Shown here piece by piece: positions 15,657 to 24,071 of a stretch of 41,728 bases of DNA. The translations under genes were made by a program, and so were the position numbers. Source of the DNA: Bdellovibrionales bacterium (lineage in GTDB: Bacteria > Bdellovibrionota > FAC87 > UBA2466); contig SHZA01000017.1 of assembly GCA_009692515.1 (NCBI GenBank), positions 1-41,728 on the forward strand, written 5' to 3'. The notes beneath the pieces are model-generated. The model was not told the DNA's origin. It made no database searches and was given only the letters and a program-made list of their open reading frames with translations. Positions within the stretch are counted from its first letter, which is position 1. The number at the start of each line of letters is the position of its first letter.

Positions 15657-17100
15657 TTCCCAAAATAGACCCATAGGGTTCTGCTAAAAGCTGTTGCTTC
15701 ATAGCGATTTGCCCCTTTAATTCAGAGAGGTGGACAAAGATACCTCCTAACTTTCTATTAAGAGAAAGCATCTCTTTCGGAGGAATTCTAAATTTTAATT
15801 GAGGGATCGTTTTTAGGGACAGAGCCGCCACTCGTTTAGGAAGTTGGCTTTGTCCCCAATCATAAGAACCTTCTCCCTGTAAAGGTTCTCCCGATAACAG
15901 GGCTAGGTCGACAAAGGCCCGTTTCGCAATCTGTGAATCTGAAGCGGTTACTAAGCCTAAAAGCTCTCCGCCTTTGATAATACGATCGAAATTTTCCGTA
16001 ACTACGCCACCCAGAAGAGTGGTGTAGGCAGTTTTAAAACCCTCTGAGAAGGTACGTAGTGCGCCAAAATCAAAGAGCACCCACCGGTCCCTTTTCCCTT
16101 CGGGATCTTTTCTGATTAGATAGTTTCCAAAGTGGGGATCGGTTTGCACTAGATTCCAAATAAAAAATTCCTTAAAAAAAAGATCAACGAAGCTCTCCGC
16201 TAGATAGTTTCTTCGCTCCTGCGATAGTTGGCTCACCTCTACGGAATCGATGCGAATTCCATCTTCAAAGGAGGTGCAGAGAACACTCGGTGTACAGAAG
16301 AGGTCAATGGGATCGGGAATAATAAAACGAGGATCGGAACCTAGATAGTTCTTATACTTTTTTAAAAGCTGAAGCTCATTAGTATAATTCACCTCTTGAT
16401 ATAGAATGTATCTCGCCTCATCAAAAATATCATCCCATCTCTCTTTAGGAATTTCTGAGGGAAAAAACTTGCCGGCATTTAAAAAAAATCTCAGAAGGCG
16501 GAGATCGGTGTCGATCGCCTTTTCAATTCTAGGGTAGCGAATTTTAATTGCAACAATCTGTCCTGTATCTTTAATAGTCGCTTTATGTACCTGCCCCAGT
16601 GAGGCGGCTCCTAAAGCGTGGGGTTCAATTTCTAGTTGATCAAATTTTTCCTTTCCAAGCCGTTTTAAAAGAAGAGAACGAATTTTTGTGTAGGGGAGGG
16701 GCTCCAGCTCTCTCTGCATTTTTTTTAATTGTGCGGTCACCTCCTTCGGAAGAAAAGAATCTCCATACATGGACAAAATCTGCCCGGCTTTGACTAAGGT
16801 ACCTCTAAGTTGATTGGCCTCTTCCACAAGCTGTTGGGCCTGTTTTTCAAGAAGCCTTTTGCCCTTTTCTAAATGTTTTTTGGGTTCGGTAAACATCCCC
16901 TCTAGGGTATGTTTTGCCAGCCGCCCACTGGCCGTTGCTGTGAGTTTTGCTAAGCTAAAAGATCGAGAAAATAGTCCGGTTTTAATGTTTTTAGCCACCA
17001 CAAAGGAGTCTAATGGCTTTTCTGTGGGATGAGAACTTATAATAGGGGGGAGTTGACTAATTGCGTTGTCACGCAGTAAAACCCTCCACTCAATGACCAT
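15637..17100 (-). CDS. ABC1/UbiB/ADCK-family atypical kinase-like protein
   Basis: The 487-residue protein carries the UbiB signatures: KAGQILSMYGDSFLP (KxGQ motif in the extension), the Ala-rich loop ALGAASLGQVHKA, QIVAIKIRYP with the Lys, YTNELQLLKKYKN (Glu), WNLVQTDPHFGNYLI (catalytic loop) and VLFDFGALRTF (DFG). Family members are ATPases supporting ubiquinone synthesis or lipid metabolism at the membrane; the C-terminal transmembrane hairpin of UbiB is not apparent, so this is nearer to the soluble ADCK-like group. I chose ATG 17100; a GTG at 17118 is possible. The start codon overlaps head-to-head with that of the TrhO-RluA gene (ATGACCAT, 17093-17100). Its 3' end overlaps the ATP-grasp gene. 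Confidence 0.87.
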   Translation of the reverse strand: MVIEWRVLLRDNAISQLPPIISSHPTEKPLDSFVVAKNIKTGLFSRSFSLAKLTATASGRLAKHTLEGMFTEPKKHLEKGKRLLEKQAQQLVEEANQLRGTLVKAGQILSMYGDSFLPKEVTAQLKKMQRELEPLPYTKIRSLLLKRLGKEKFDQLEIEPHALGAASLGQVHKATIKDTGQIVAIKIRYPRIEKAIDTDLRLLRFFLNAGKFFPSEIPKERWDDIFDEARYILYQEVNYTNELQLLKKYKNYLGSDPRFIIPDPIDLFCTPSVLCTSFEDGIRIDSVEVSQLSQERRNYLAESFVDLFFKEFFIWNLVQTDPHFGNYLIRKDPEGKRDRWVLFDFGALRTFSEGFKTAYTTLLGGVVTENFDRIIKGGELLGLVTASDSQIAKRAFVDLALLSGEPLQGEGSYDWGQSQLPKRVAALSLKTIPQLKFRIPPKEMLSLNRKLGGIFVHLSELKGQIAMKQQLLAEPYGSILGISPLNR

Positions 17101-18868
17101 TTTTACCAATATTTCCACCTATCGATTTGCAGAGTTAAGCGATTTAAAACCGTTAAGAACATTCCTATTAGAGCAATGCAAGGAATGGGGCTTGAAGGGG
17201 ACGATATTACTTAGCACAGAGGGGATTAATCTCTTTGTGGCAGGTGCTAATGACAAGATTGAATTGCTTTTGTTGGAGTTACGTAAAGTTCCAGGCCTGG
17301 GGGGATTGGAGCCCAAGAGAAGTGAAAGTAGTCACCAGCCCTTTACTCGCATGCTGGTTCGAATCAAAAAAGAGATTATCGCTTTTGGAGTTGAGGGCAT
17401 TGATCCAGGAAAACGAACCTCTCCTAAACTTAAGGCGAAGGAATTAAAACAATGGCTGGATGAGGGTAGGCCGGTAATTCTTTTGGATACGCGCAATGAT
17501 TATGAGGTAAAGCTGGGTAGTTTTCAAAAGGCCATGACCTTACCGATCTCCCATTTTAGAAATTTTCCAAAGGCTATCGAACAACTACCTGCGGAGATGA
17601 AAGAGGCTCCCATCGTTATGTTTTGTACAGGTGGCATTCGTTGCGAAAAGGCCGGCCCCTATATGGAATCTCAGGGGTTTAAAAATATTTTCCAACTTGA
17701 GGGTGGAATCCTAAAGTATTTTGAAGAGGTGGGTAGCGCCCATTATCAGGGGGATTGTTTTGTATTTGATCAAAGAGTGGGTGTGGATCCCATGCTAAAC
17801 GAAACTCCCAATTCACAGTGCTTTTCCTGCCTATCTCCTTTGACTGAAGAGGAACAAAAAGATTCTCGATATGTGCTAGGAAAAACCTGTCCTTTTTGTT
17901 TTAAAACGACCGAAGAAAAAAGGGCCGTAGCCATGGAGGTAAGACAAAAAAAACTTGAAAACTTTAAAAATTATCTTCCTGGAAAACTACCCTATGAAAA
18001 TTTGCGCCCCATTAAAGTTTCTAAAGCCTTCGATGGCGTGACTATTTTAGATTTGTTATCGAGCGTACTGAAACATATTTCCAGAGATCAATGGGAAACT
18101 GAAATTGGAAATGAAAAAATTCTCAATTCTGATGAGCTGCCGGTAGGTATTTTTCATAGAGTGAAATCTGGTGAACGGTATTTACACAAACTGCCCACTA
18201 CGAGTGAGCCCGATGTAAATACGGATATCAAGTTGCTCTATGAAGATGAGTCGGTAATTGTGATCGATAAACCGGCCCCTCTTCCAGTTCATGCTGGCGG
18301 AAGATTTAATCGAAACACGTTACAGTATTTACTTAATGAGGTGTATGCCCCTCAACGGCCAAGACCCGCTCACCGATTAGATGCCAATACGTCGGGAATC
18401 ATGGTGATCGCACGCAGTCGTCATTCGGCTAGTCGCATTCAAACCCAATTTGCAAATGGTAAGGTAGAGAAGATTTATCATGCGAAGGTACAAGGCCATC
18501 CTCCTGAGGATCTGTTTGTATGCGAATTGGCCATTTCCGAAATGCCTTTAGAGTGTGGTTCAAGAACCATTTCAGAATCGGGTCTGAGCGCAAAAACCGA
18601 ATTTAAGGTATTAGAAAGATTTTTAGATGGAACCTCTCTAATCCAGGCTAAACCGATCACAGGAAGAACCAATCAAATTCGTATTCATTTATGGCAATTG
18701 GGATTTTCCATTTATGGCGAACAGCTTTATTTACCTAATAAAAGGCTAGGTAATACTCAAACTCATGCTATTGCCGACCCCCCTCTTTGTTTACGCGCTG
18801 TGAAGGTAACCTTTTCTCACCCCATGACACGTCTTAAGATGAGCTTTGAAGTCCCTTCTGTTTTCTAG
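17093..18868 (+). CDS. Fusion of TrhO rhodanese-type tRNA hydroxylase and RluA-family pseudouridine synthase
   Basis: One 591-residue protein carries two RNA-modifying units. Residues 1-290 are TrhO/YceA: an acylphosphatase-like N-domain (RFAELSDLKPLRTFL... GTILLSTEGINLFVAG), a rhodanese domain with FCTGGIRCEKAG (Cys178 the likely active-site Cys, Cys184 nearby), and two CxxC-type knuckles at 243-246 and 266-269. TrhO installs 5-hydroxyuridine at tRNA position 34 with prephenate. Residues about 300-370 resemble an S4-like segment, and 380-591 form an RluA synthase: VIDKPAPLPVHAGG, HRLDANTSG with catalytic Asp430, and KPITGRTNQIRIHL. There is no stop or frame break between the halves. ATG 17093 gives the standard TrhO N-terminus. 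The RluA target (tRNA or rRNA) cannot be read. Confidence 0.92.
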   Translation: MTIFTNISTYRFAELSDLKPLRTFLLEQCKEWGLKGTILLSTEGINLFVAGANDKIELLLLELRKVPGLGGLEPKRSESSHQPFTRMLVRIKKEIIAFGVEGIDPGKRTSPKLKAKELKQWLDEGRPVILLDTRNDYEVKLGSFQKAMTLPISHFRNFPKAIEQLPAEMKEAPIVMFCTGGIRCEKAGPYMESQGFKNIFQLEGGILKYFEEVGSAHYQGDCFVFDQRVGVDPMLNETPNSQCFSCLSPLTEEEQKDSRYVLGKTCPFCFKTTEEKRAVAMEVRQKKLENFKNYLPGKLPYENLRPIKVSKAFDGVTILDLLSSVLKHISRDQWETEIGNEKILNSDELPVGIFHRVKSGERYLHKLPTTSEPDVNTDIKLLYEDESVIVIDKPAPLPVHAGGRFNRNTLQYLLNEVYAPQRPRPAHRLDANTSGIMVIARSRHSASRIQTQFANGKVEKIYHAKVQGHPPEDLFVCELAISEMPLECGSRTISESGLSAKTEFKVLERFLDGTSLIQAKPITGRTNQIRIHLWQLGFSIYGEQLYLPNKRLGNTQTHAIADPPLCLRAVKVTFSHPMTRLKMSFEVPSVF

Positions 18869-18913
18869 ATTTATTTTTTGCAGGTTTTTTTAATTTTTGA
18901 TAAATTTATCTTT

Positions 18914-19393
18914 GTGAATAAAAGAAAATTATTAGATCTCTTTATCGAACTTATTCAAGCCGATTTAAATAAATTAACCCAATCGGCGCGAGCGGCTCAT
19001 GAGGCGGCCATACATACTGAGAGTAAGGCCGAAGATCAATACGATACAAGAGGGCTTGAGGCCTCCTATTTAGCAGGAGCGCAATCTAAGCGAATCATGG
19101 AATTGGATGAGAGTATCAACGTCTATACTCATTTGAATATTCAATCCTTTAGTAGTCATTCTCCTATTGCCTCTACAGCTCTCATTGAACTCAAATCGAA
19201 TGAAAAATTATTTTTTTATTTATTGATGCCTGTAGGAGGCGGTTTAAAGGTGGAGTTTGAAAATAAAATAGTTCATCTGATCACCCCACAGTCTCCGTTA
19301 GGAGCGGCTTTACTTGGTAAAAAAGTAGGGGCCCAAATTGAGTTGAAGATTCAAAACGAATTTCGTGATTACGAGATTATTCGAGTCGATTAG
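18914..19393 (+). CDS. GreA/GreB-like transcription factor protein
   Basis: The last 40 residues (HLITPQSPLGAALLGKKVGAQIELKIQNEFRDYEI) match the C-terminal FKBP-like domain of GreA/GreB, which binds the rim of the RNA polymerase secondary channel. The N-terminal part (LFIELIQADLNKLTQSARAAHEAAIHTESKAEDQYDTRGLEASYLAGAQ) is a helical region with the acidic pattern ESKAEDQYDTRG at the place where Gre factors carry their functional tip, so transcript-cleavage or related activity is plausible but unproven. GTG 18914 gives VNKRKLLDLFIELIQ, a natural N-terminus; an in-frame TTG at 18878 would add twelve hydrophobic residues and is less likely. It shares four bases with recQ at the convergent stop codons. 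Confidence 0.75.
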   Translation: MNKRKLLDLFIELIQADLNKLTQSARAAHEAAIHTESKAEDQYDTRGLEASYLAGAQSKRIMELDESINVYTHLNIQSFSSHSPIASTALIELKSNEKLFFYLLMPVGGGLKVEFENKIVHLITPQSPLGAALLGKKVGAQIELKIQNEFRDYEIIRVD

Positions 19394-20946
19394 CATCTTA
19401 ATAGCTGGTCTAAAACCTGTTTTCCAATGTGCTCTATTTTGTGAGGGCCAAAACCATAAACCTTTTCAAGCTCGGTAAGATTAGAGGGGCGTTTTTTTAC
19501 CAGGGCCCGTAGAGTTTTATTACTGAATACGATAAAGGGTGGAATGTCATTTTCATCGGCATATTCTTTCCGCCATTCTCGGATAACTTCATAAGCAACC
19601 TCTTCATCATGTGTGAGTGGAGATTCATCCTGATTAGCCTTTTTAAGCTTGGTGGATTGTTTTCTTTTTTCCTGTCCTACATAAGCGGTCTTAAAATGGG
19701 GCCTATCTATTTTTCGTGCCGCCTTGGGAGAACAGATATCGCAGTGACCACAGGCCTTTATTCTAAAAACATCTTTGAAGTAGGAAAGAATGCCAGAATG
19801 GCGACACTCGCCCCCCTCTGCATATTGCGTAATAGTATTTAATGCGTCCCATCGCCGATTAATAATAAATTTTTCAGCGCCCGACTTTGTAATGAAATAG
19901 GCGTGGAGTCCTTTGTCCTTTTTTGAATAGAGCAGTAAGCAGGTGGAATCTTTTTCATCTCGACCCGCTCGTCCCATCTCTTGATAGTAACTTTCCACAT
20001 TAGCCGGCATCTGGTGATGAATCACAAGTCTGACATCGGGGTAATCCATACCCATACCAAAGGCATTCGTGGCGGCAAGAATTCTGATCTCCCCCGTCTC
20101 ATATTTTGTTTGAACCACCAGACGGTCCTCATCACTCATTCCTGCGTGGTAGTATCCTGTCTTGGAAAAGGTGGAGGCTAAATCGATACTGAGCTCTTCA
20201 CATAAGGCGCGTGTGCCGCAATAGATTAGGATTCTTCCTGTGGGATGTTGTAGAAGAGCCTGTTTTACCCAATCATTTTTTTCCGATTCTCCGGTGCAGC
20301 TTTCTACTTGGTAATAAAGATTGGGACGATAAAAGCCGTAAATATGTCTATCGGGAACCTTTAAGTTTAGTTGCTTTGCAATATCTCTTAGCACCTCCGG
20401 TGTGGCGGTAGCAGTGAGTGCAAGAATAGGCACTTCGGGCTTAAGCTCTCTTAAAAGACTTAGCTGATAGTATTCTTTTCTGAAATCTGGCCCCCATTGG
20501 GATACACAATGGGCCTCATCGATCGCAAAAAGAGAGATGGGGGCCGTCTTGATCCAATCTGCAAATCCCTCTTTTTGAACTCGTTCTGGTGAGAGATATA
20601 AAATAAAATGTTTTTCTTTTCTCATCGATTCAAAAACTTTTTTTCTTTGATCCAGGGATTGGCCCGAGTGAAGGCATCCTGAATGAATCCCTTTGGCGTT
20701 AAGCTGTCGTGTTTGATCCTCCATGAGTGCAATCAGCGGAGAAACCACGATCACAATTCCCTCAAATAAGGAGGCGGGAAGTTGATAGCAGAGAGATTTT
20801 CCACGCCCCGTTGGCATGACCGCCATCGTATCTTTACGGTTCATGACAGATAGAAGAATAGCCTCTTGGCCATCTCTGAAACTATCAAAGTGAAACCGTT
20901 TTTTAAGAGCTTGGCTTAATTTAGATTTGAGAGAGGTTACATCCAC
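19390..20946 (-). CDS. recQ: ATP-dependent DNA helicase RecQ (short form)
   Basis: A 3'-5' superfamily-2 helicase for recombination and fork repair. Seen motifs: motif 0 (FRDGQEAIL), motif I MPTGRGKSLCYQLPA, motif II DEAHCVSQWG, ALTATAT, and motif VI QEMGRAGRD. After the helicase core a zinc module is present (CRHSGILSYF... CGHCDIC), then a basic linker leads straight to an HRDC domain (IPPFIVFSNKTLRALVKKRP... HKIEHIGKQVLDQL). The winged-helix part of the usual RQC domain appears to be missing, which explains 518 rather than about 610 residues. The start must be GTG 20946 or later because TAG precedes it in frame. An eight-codon mini-ORF (ATG after GAGGAGG, product MVHLSLWM) overlaps the start and could couple translation. 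It is downstream of dnaE2 by 41 bases. Confidence 0.93.
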   Translation of the reverse strand: MDVTSLKSKLSQALKKRFHFDSFRDGQEAILLSVMNRKDTMAVMPTGRGKSLCYQLPASLFEGIVIVVSPLIALMEDQTRQLNAKGIHSGCLHSGQSLDQRKKVFESMRKEKHFILYLSPERVQKEGFADWIKTAPISLFAIDEAHCVSQWGPDFRKEYYQLSLLRELKPEVPILALTATATPEVLRDIAKQLNLKVPDRHIYGFYRPNLYYQVESCTGESEKNDWVKQALLQHPTGRILIYCGTRALCEELSIDLASTFSKTGYYHAGMSDEDRLVVQTKYETGEIRILAATNAFGMGMDYPDVRLVIHHQMPANVESYYQEMGRAGRDEKDSTCLLLYSKKDKGLHAYFITKSGAEKFIINRRWDALNTITQYAEGGECRHSGILSYFKDVFRIKACGHCDICSPKAARKIDRPHFKTAYVGQEKRKQSTKLKKANQDESPLTHDEEVAYEVIREWRKEYADENDIPPFIVFSNKTLRALVKKRPSNLTELEKVYGFGPHKIEHIGKQVLDQLLRC

Positions 20947-20987
20947 AAGCTAAGGTGTACCATACGCCTCCTCACTTAGAAACCTTC

Positions 20988-23900
20988 TTAGGGTAGATTT
21001 CCCATTGGCAGAGGTAGCAGGGTTTCGGTCTGTCGGACTAAAAGAGGGGATACTCCATCCATAATAAGATGAGTTATGGCCGACCCTTTTGCTTTTTGAA
21101 CCTTTCCTTCGCAAAGTAAAAATGAACTTTGAAAAAGAGGGTATTGGAATATTAAATAAACCGAATTCCATACTATTAAATTCATAAAACCAAATTCATC
21201 CTCCAAGGTTAGAAATAATACCCCTTTCGCTGTCGGCGGCATTTGTCTTGAGACCACTAGCCCTGCCACCGTCACTCTGGCCCCGTGTGGTTTTTTTAAT
21301 AGCTCTTGGGAGGAGGTTACGTTGCGTAGTGAAAATTCTTTTCTTAAAAAGGTCATGGGATGACAAAGAAGAGAAATCCCTTGGCTATCAAAATCTAGTG
21401 CAATGCCCTCCCATACGGCCTCAGAGGGCAATACTGTGGAGTCCTCTTCCGAGCCTAGCAGTGGCGTGCTATCTTGCAATGACAGTGATTGGATTTTCCA
21501 GAGAGCTTCCCGGCGCGAAAATCCTAAAGAGCGAAAGGCATCACTACTAGCTAAATGAAAAAGTTCCCGCTTGCTGAGAGCATGTGGCAAAAGAGTTTGC
21601 TGAAGGCTTGAGATAAAAGTTTCAAAATTTAAAAAAGGTTTAGATAAAGATTCAATGGCCTTTCCTATTTTAGTAGGGAGAGATTTTATCTCTCTAAATC
21701 CCAGTCTCATCTGCCCTTTTGAAACTAAAAGGTTATCGTAATGACTCAAAGTCACATCGATGGGAAGGATCGTTACCCCGTGGCGTTGGGCATCGTGAAT
21801 AAGAGTGTGAGATTGGTAAAATCCCATGGGCTGAGAGTTTAACAAGGCTGTTAAATAAACATCTGGGTAATAAAATTTTAAATAGGCCGTTGCATAGGCG
21901 AGTAGGGCAAAGGAGGCTGCATGAGATTCAGGAAATCCATACTCTGCGAAGCCCTCTACCTGTTTGAATACTTGGGCTGCATATTCTTTAGAGAGTCCAT
22001 TATTGAGTAGGCCTTCTTGAAATCTTAAACCTATTTCAGAAAGTGTGGTTTTGTCTCGGCGCCAAGTGCCCATCGCTCGTCGTAAAACATCGGCTTCGCC
22101 TCCTGAAAAGCCTGCCACCTCCATGGCCATTTTCATGATCTGTTCCTGAAAAATAGGCACCCCTAATGTTTTCTTTAAAATAGCCTCTAGTTTAGGGTGG
22201 GGATATTCTATTTTTTCTAGTCCCTCTCGCCTTTTTAAATAAGGATGAACCATGCCACCTAAAATAGGCCCTGGTCTTACAATTGAAATTTCCACAACGA
22301 GATCAAAAAAGTTTTTGGGTTTGAGTCTTTGTAACATATTCATTTGGGCGCGAGATTCGATTTGAAAAACTCCGACCGTATCTCCACTAGAGATAGATTC
22401 GTATACTTTAGGATCTTCTGCGGGAATGCTGGCTAAAGAAAGATCTCTATCGTAAATTAATTTTAAATCGGCAAAGGATTTTCTAAGACAGGTCAAAATT
22501 CCGAGCCCCAAAATATCCACACGTGTGAAACCTAAGGCATCTAAATCATTCTTATCCCACTGCACCACCGTCCGTCCCTCCATCGTAGCCTTTTCAATAG
22601 GCACATTTCTGGTGAGTTTATCTTGGCAAAGTACAAAACCTCCCACGTGGGTGCCCAAGTTTCTAGGCGAATTAAGAATCTGTTCTAAGATAAGTGAATA
22701 CTGTTTTAGTAGTCGGGGTTTTAGTTCTGGTGCGCTAGCGGCCCATTCTATTTGAGAGATCTCTGATGGAGATTTTTTAGCACTCAAACCTAGGAATCTC
22801 TCTGTGAGAGTGATGGGAATTTCAAAGGCCTTGGCTACCTCTCTAATGGCCGATTTTTTTCGAAAACAAATATGGGTAGCGGTAATGGCGGCACGATCCC
22901 TTCCGTAGCGATCATAAATAAATTGAATTACCTCCTCTCTTCGCTCGTGTTCAAAATCGATATCGATATCTGGGGGCTCTTTTCGCTCTCTAGACAAGAA
23001 TCTTTCAAATAACAGATTCATACGCACGGGGTCGATGGCCGTAATTTTCAAGACATAACAAACGATAGAATTAGCGGCAGAACCACGGCCTTGGTAGAGA
23101 ATATTTTTTGTTTGTGCAAACTGAATAATATCCCAAATAGTTAAAAAATAATCACTATAGAAAAGTTCTGTAATAAGAGAAAGCTCATGTTCTATTTGCG
23201 CAGTTACAGATAGCGGAACTCCCGCGGGGTATCTTTGTTTGGCTCCATCAAAAACAAGCCGACGTAAATAAGAGTCTCCAGTCTCGCCCTTCGGAAGCCA
23301 TTCTGTGGGATAGCGGTATCTAATTTCATCCAGTGAAAATTGGCAGCGACTAGCCACCTCTAGCGTTTGATGCAGCCATTCCTGATGGTGAAAATAAATA
23401 TTACGAAGATCCTCCACCGATTTTAAATGGCGTTCTAAATTAGGAAGTAGTTTAAAACCTGCCGTGTTTAAGGTGCTATTGGTTTTAATACAGGTGAGTA
23501 CATCCTGAAGTGGTTTTCGGTGGGGGTGATGAAAAAGAGGCCGATTACTCGCTACCACCGGAATGGATTTTTTTTTCGAAAGCCTATCGGCCCAGGCAAG
23601 AGAGTCCTTCCCATTTATAAAATGGCTAGCCATCAAATAGAGCCGGTCTCCAAATATATCTTTGAGTTCTTCTAACAAGGAAGGGGCGGGGCTTAGTATC
23701 GGAAAAAGTAAAATGAGATCTGAAAAAAGAGGGGAGCTGAGTTCAGGTAATTTATCTGCATGGATCTGGGTGAGTAGCTCACATAAGTTTCCATAGCCCG
23801 TTCTATTTTGGCTAAGGAGAACCACGCTAGAATCTGAAAGAGATATTTCAGCACCTATTAAAAGCGCTAAAGATTTTTTTTTTGCTATGAAATGCGCTCT

Positions 23901-24071
23901 CGCGGCGCCATACACTCCATTGACATCGGTAAGTGCTATCCCTCGGTAACCCAAGAGAGAGGCTCTCTCAATAAGCTCTTCTGGATGAGAGGCCCCCTCC
24001 AAAAATGAGTAGTTACTTTTTACATTTAATTCATAAAAAGGAATATTTTTAGTCGAATGTGCCGTGAGCAT
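20988..24071 (-). CDS. dnaE2: Error-prone DNA polymerase DnaE2 (ImuC)
   Basis: The C-family polymerase of the SOS mutagenesis cassette, which extends across lesions with ImuA and ImuB. The N-terminal PHP domain begins ELNVKSNYSFLEGASHPEEL; metal-binding His residues of the PHP core are partly lost, as in other DnaE2 proteins. The palm shows GRGSAANSIVCYVLKITAIDP and PPDIDIDFEHERR (catalytic Asps about 370), and the third Asp in GFTRVDILGLG. A thumb/fingers region with HVGGFVLC and an OB fold near the C-terminus (ARVTVAGLVVSRQMPPTAKG) complete it. Start ATG 24071 (1027 residues) has AAGG 6 bases upstream and overlaps imuB by 23 bases; a more upstream ATG at 24134 would overlap by 86. It is the third gene of imuA-imuB-dnaE2. 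Confidence 0.93.
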   Translation of the reverse strand: MLTAHSTKNIPFYELNVKSNYSFLEGASHPEELIERASLLGYRGIALTDVNGVYGAARAHFIAKKKSLALLIGAEISLSDSSVVLLSQNRTGYGNLCELLTQIHADKLPELSSPLFSDLILLFPILSPAPSLLEELKDIFGDRLYLMASHFINGKDSLAWADRLSKKKSIPVVASNRPLFHHPHRKPLQDVLTCIKTNSTLNTAGFKLLPNLERHLKSVEDLRNIYFHHQEWLHQTLEVASRCQFSLDEIRYRYPTEWLPKGETGDSYLRRLVFDGAKQRYPAGVPLSVTAQIEHELSLITELFYSDYFLTIWDIIQFAQTKNILYQGRGSAANSIVCYVLKITAIDPVRMNLLFERFLSRERKEPPDIDIDFEHERREEVIQFIYDRYGRDRAAITATHICFRKKSAIREVAKAFEIPITLTERFLGLSAKKSPSEISQIEWAASAPELKPRLLKQYSLILEQILNSPRNLGTHVGGFVLCQDKLTRNVPIEKATMEGRTVVQWDKNDLDALGFTRVDILGLGILTCLRKSFADLKLIYDRDLSLASIPAEDPKVYESISSGDTVGVFQIESRAQMNMLQRLKPKNFFDLVVEISIVRPGPILGGMVHPYLKRREGLEKIEYPHPKLEAILKKTLGVPIFQEQIMKMAMEVAGFSGGEADVLRRAMGTWRRDKTTLSEIGLRFQEGLLNNGLSKEYAAQVFKQVEGFAEYGFPESHAASFALLAYATAYLKFYYPDVYLTALLNSQPMGFYQSHTLIHDAQRHGVTILPIDVTLSHYDNLLVSKGQMRLGFREIKSLPTKIGKAIESLSKPFLNFETFISSLQQTLLPHALSKRELFHLASSDAFRSLGFSRREALWKIQSLSLQDSTPLLGSEEDSTVLPSEAVWEGIALDFDSQGISLLCHPMTFLRKEFSLRNVTSSQELLKKPHGARVTVAGLVVSRQMPPTAKGVLFLTLEDEFGFMNLIVWNSVYLIFQYPLFQSSFLLCEGKVQKAKGSAITHLIMDGVSPLLVRQTETLLPLPMGNLP

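Noticed and set aside
20955..20966. Half of the lexA palindrome (GTACCATAC) just upstream of recQ as a second LexA site
   Set aside because: Only one arm is present with no partner at the right spacing; a 9-base match alone can be chance or a weak site.
20950..21171. 73-residue minus-strand frame at the end of dnaE2
   Set aside because: It overlaps the OB-fold C-terminus of DnaE2 in another frame and ends just before recQ; no independent start signal.
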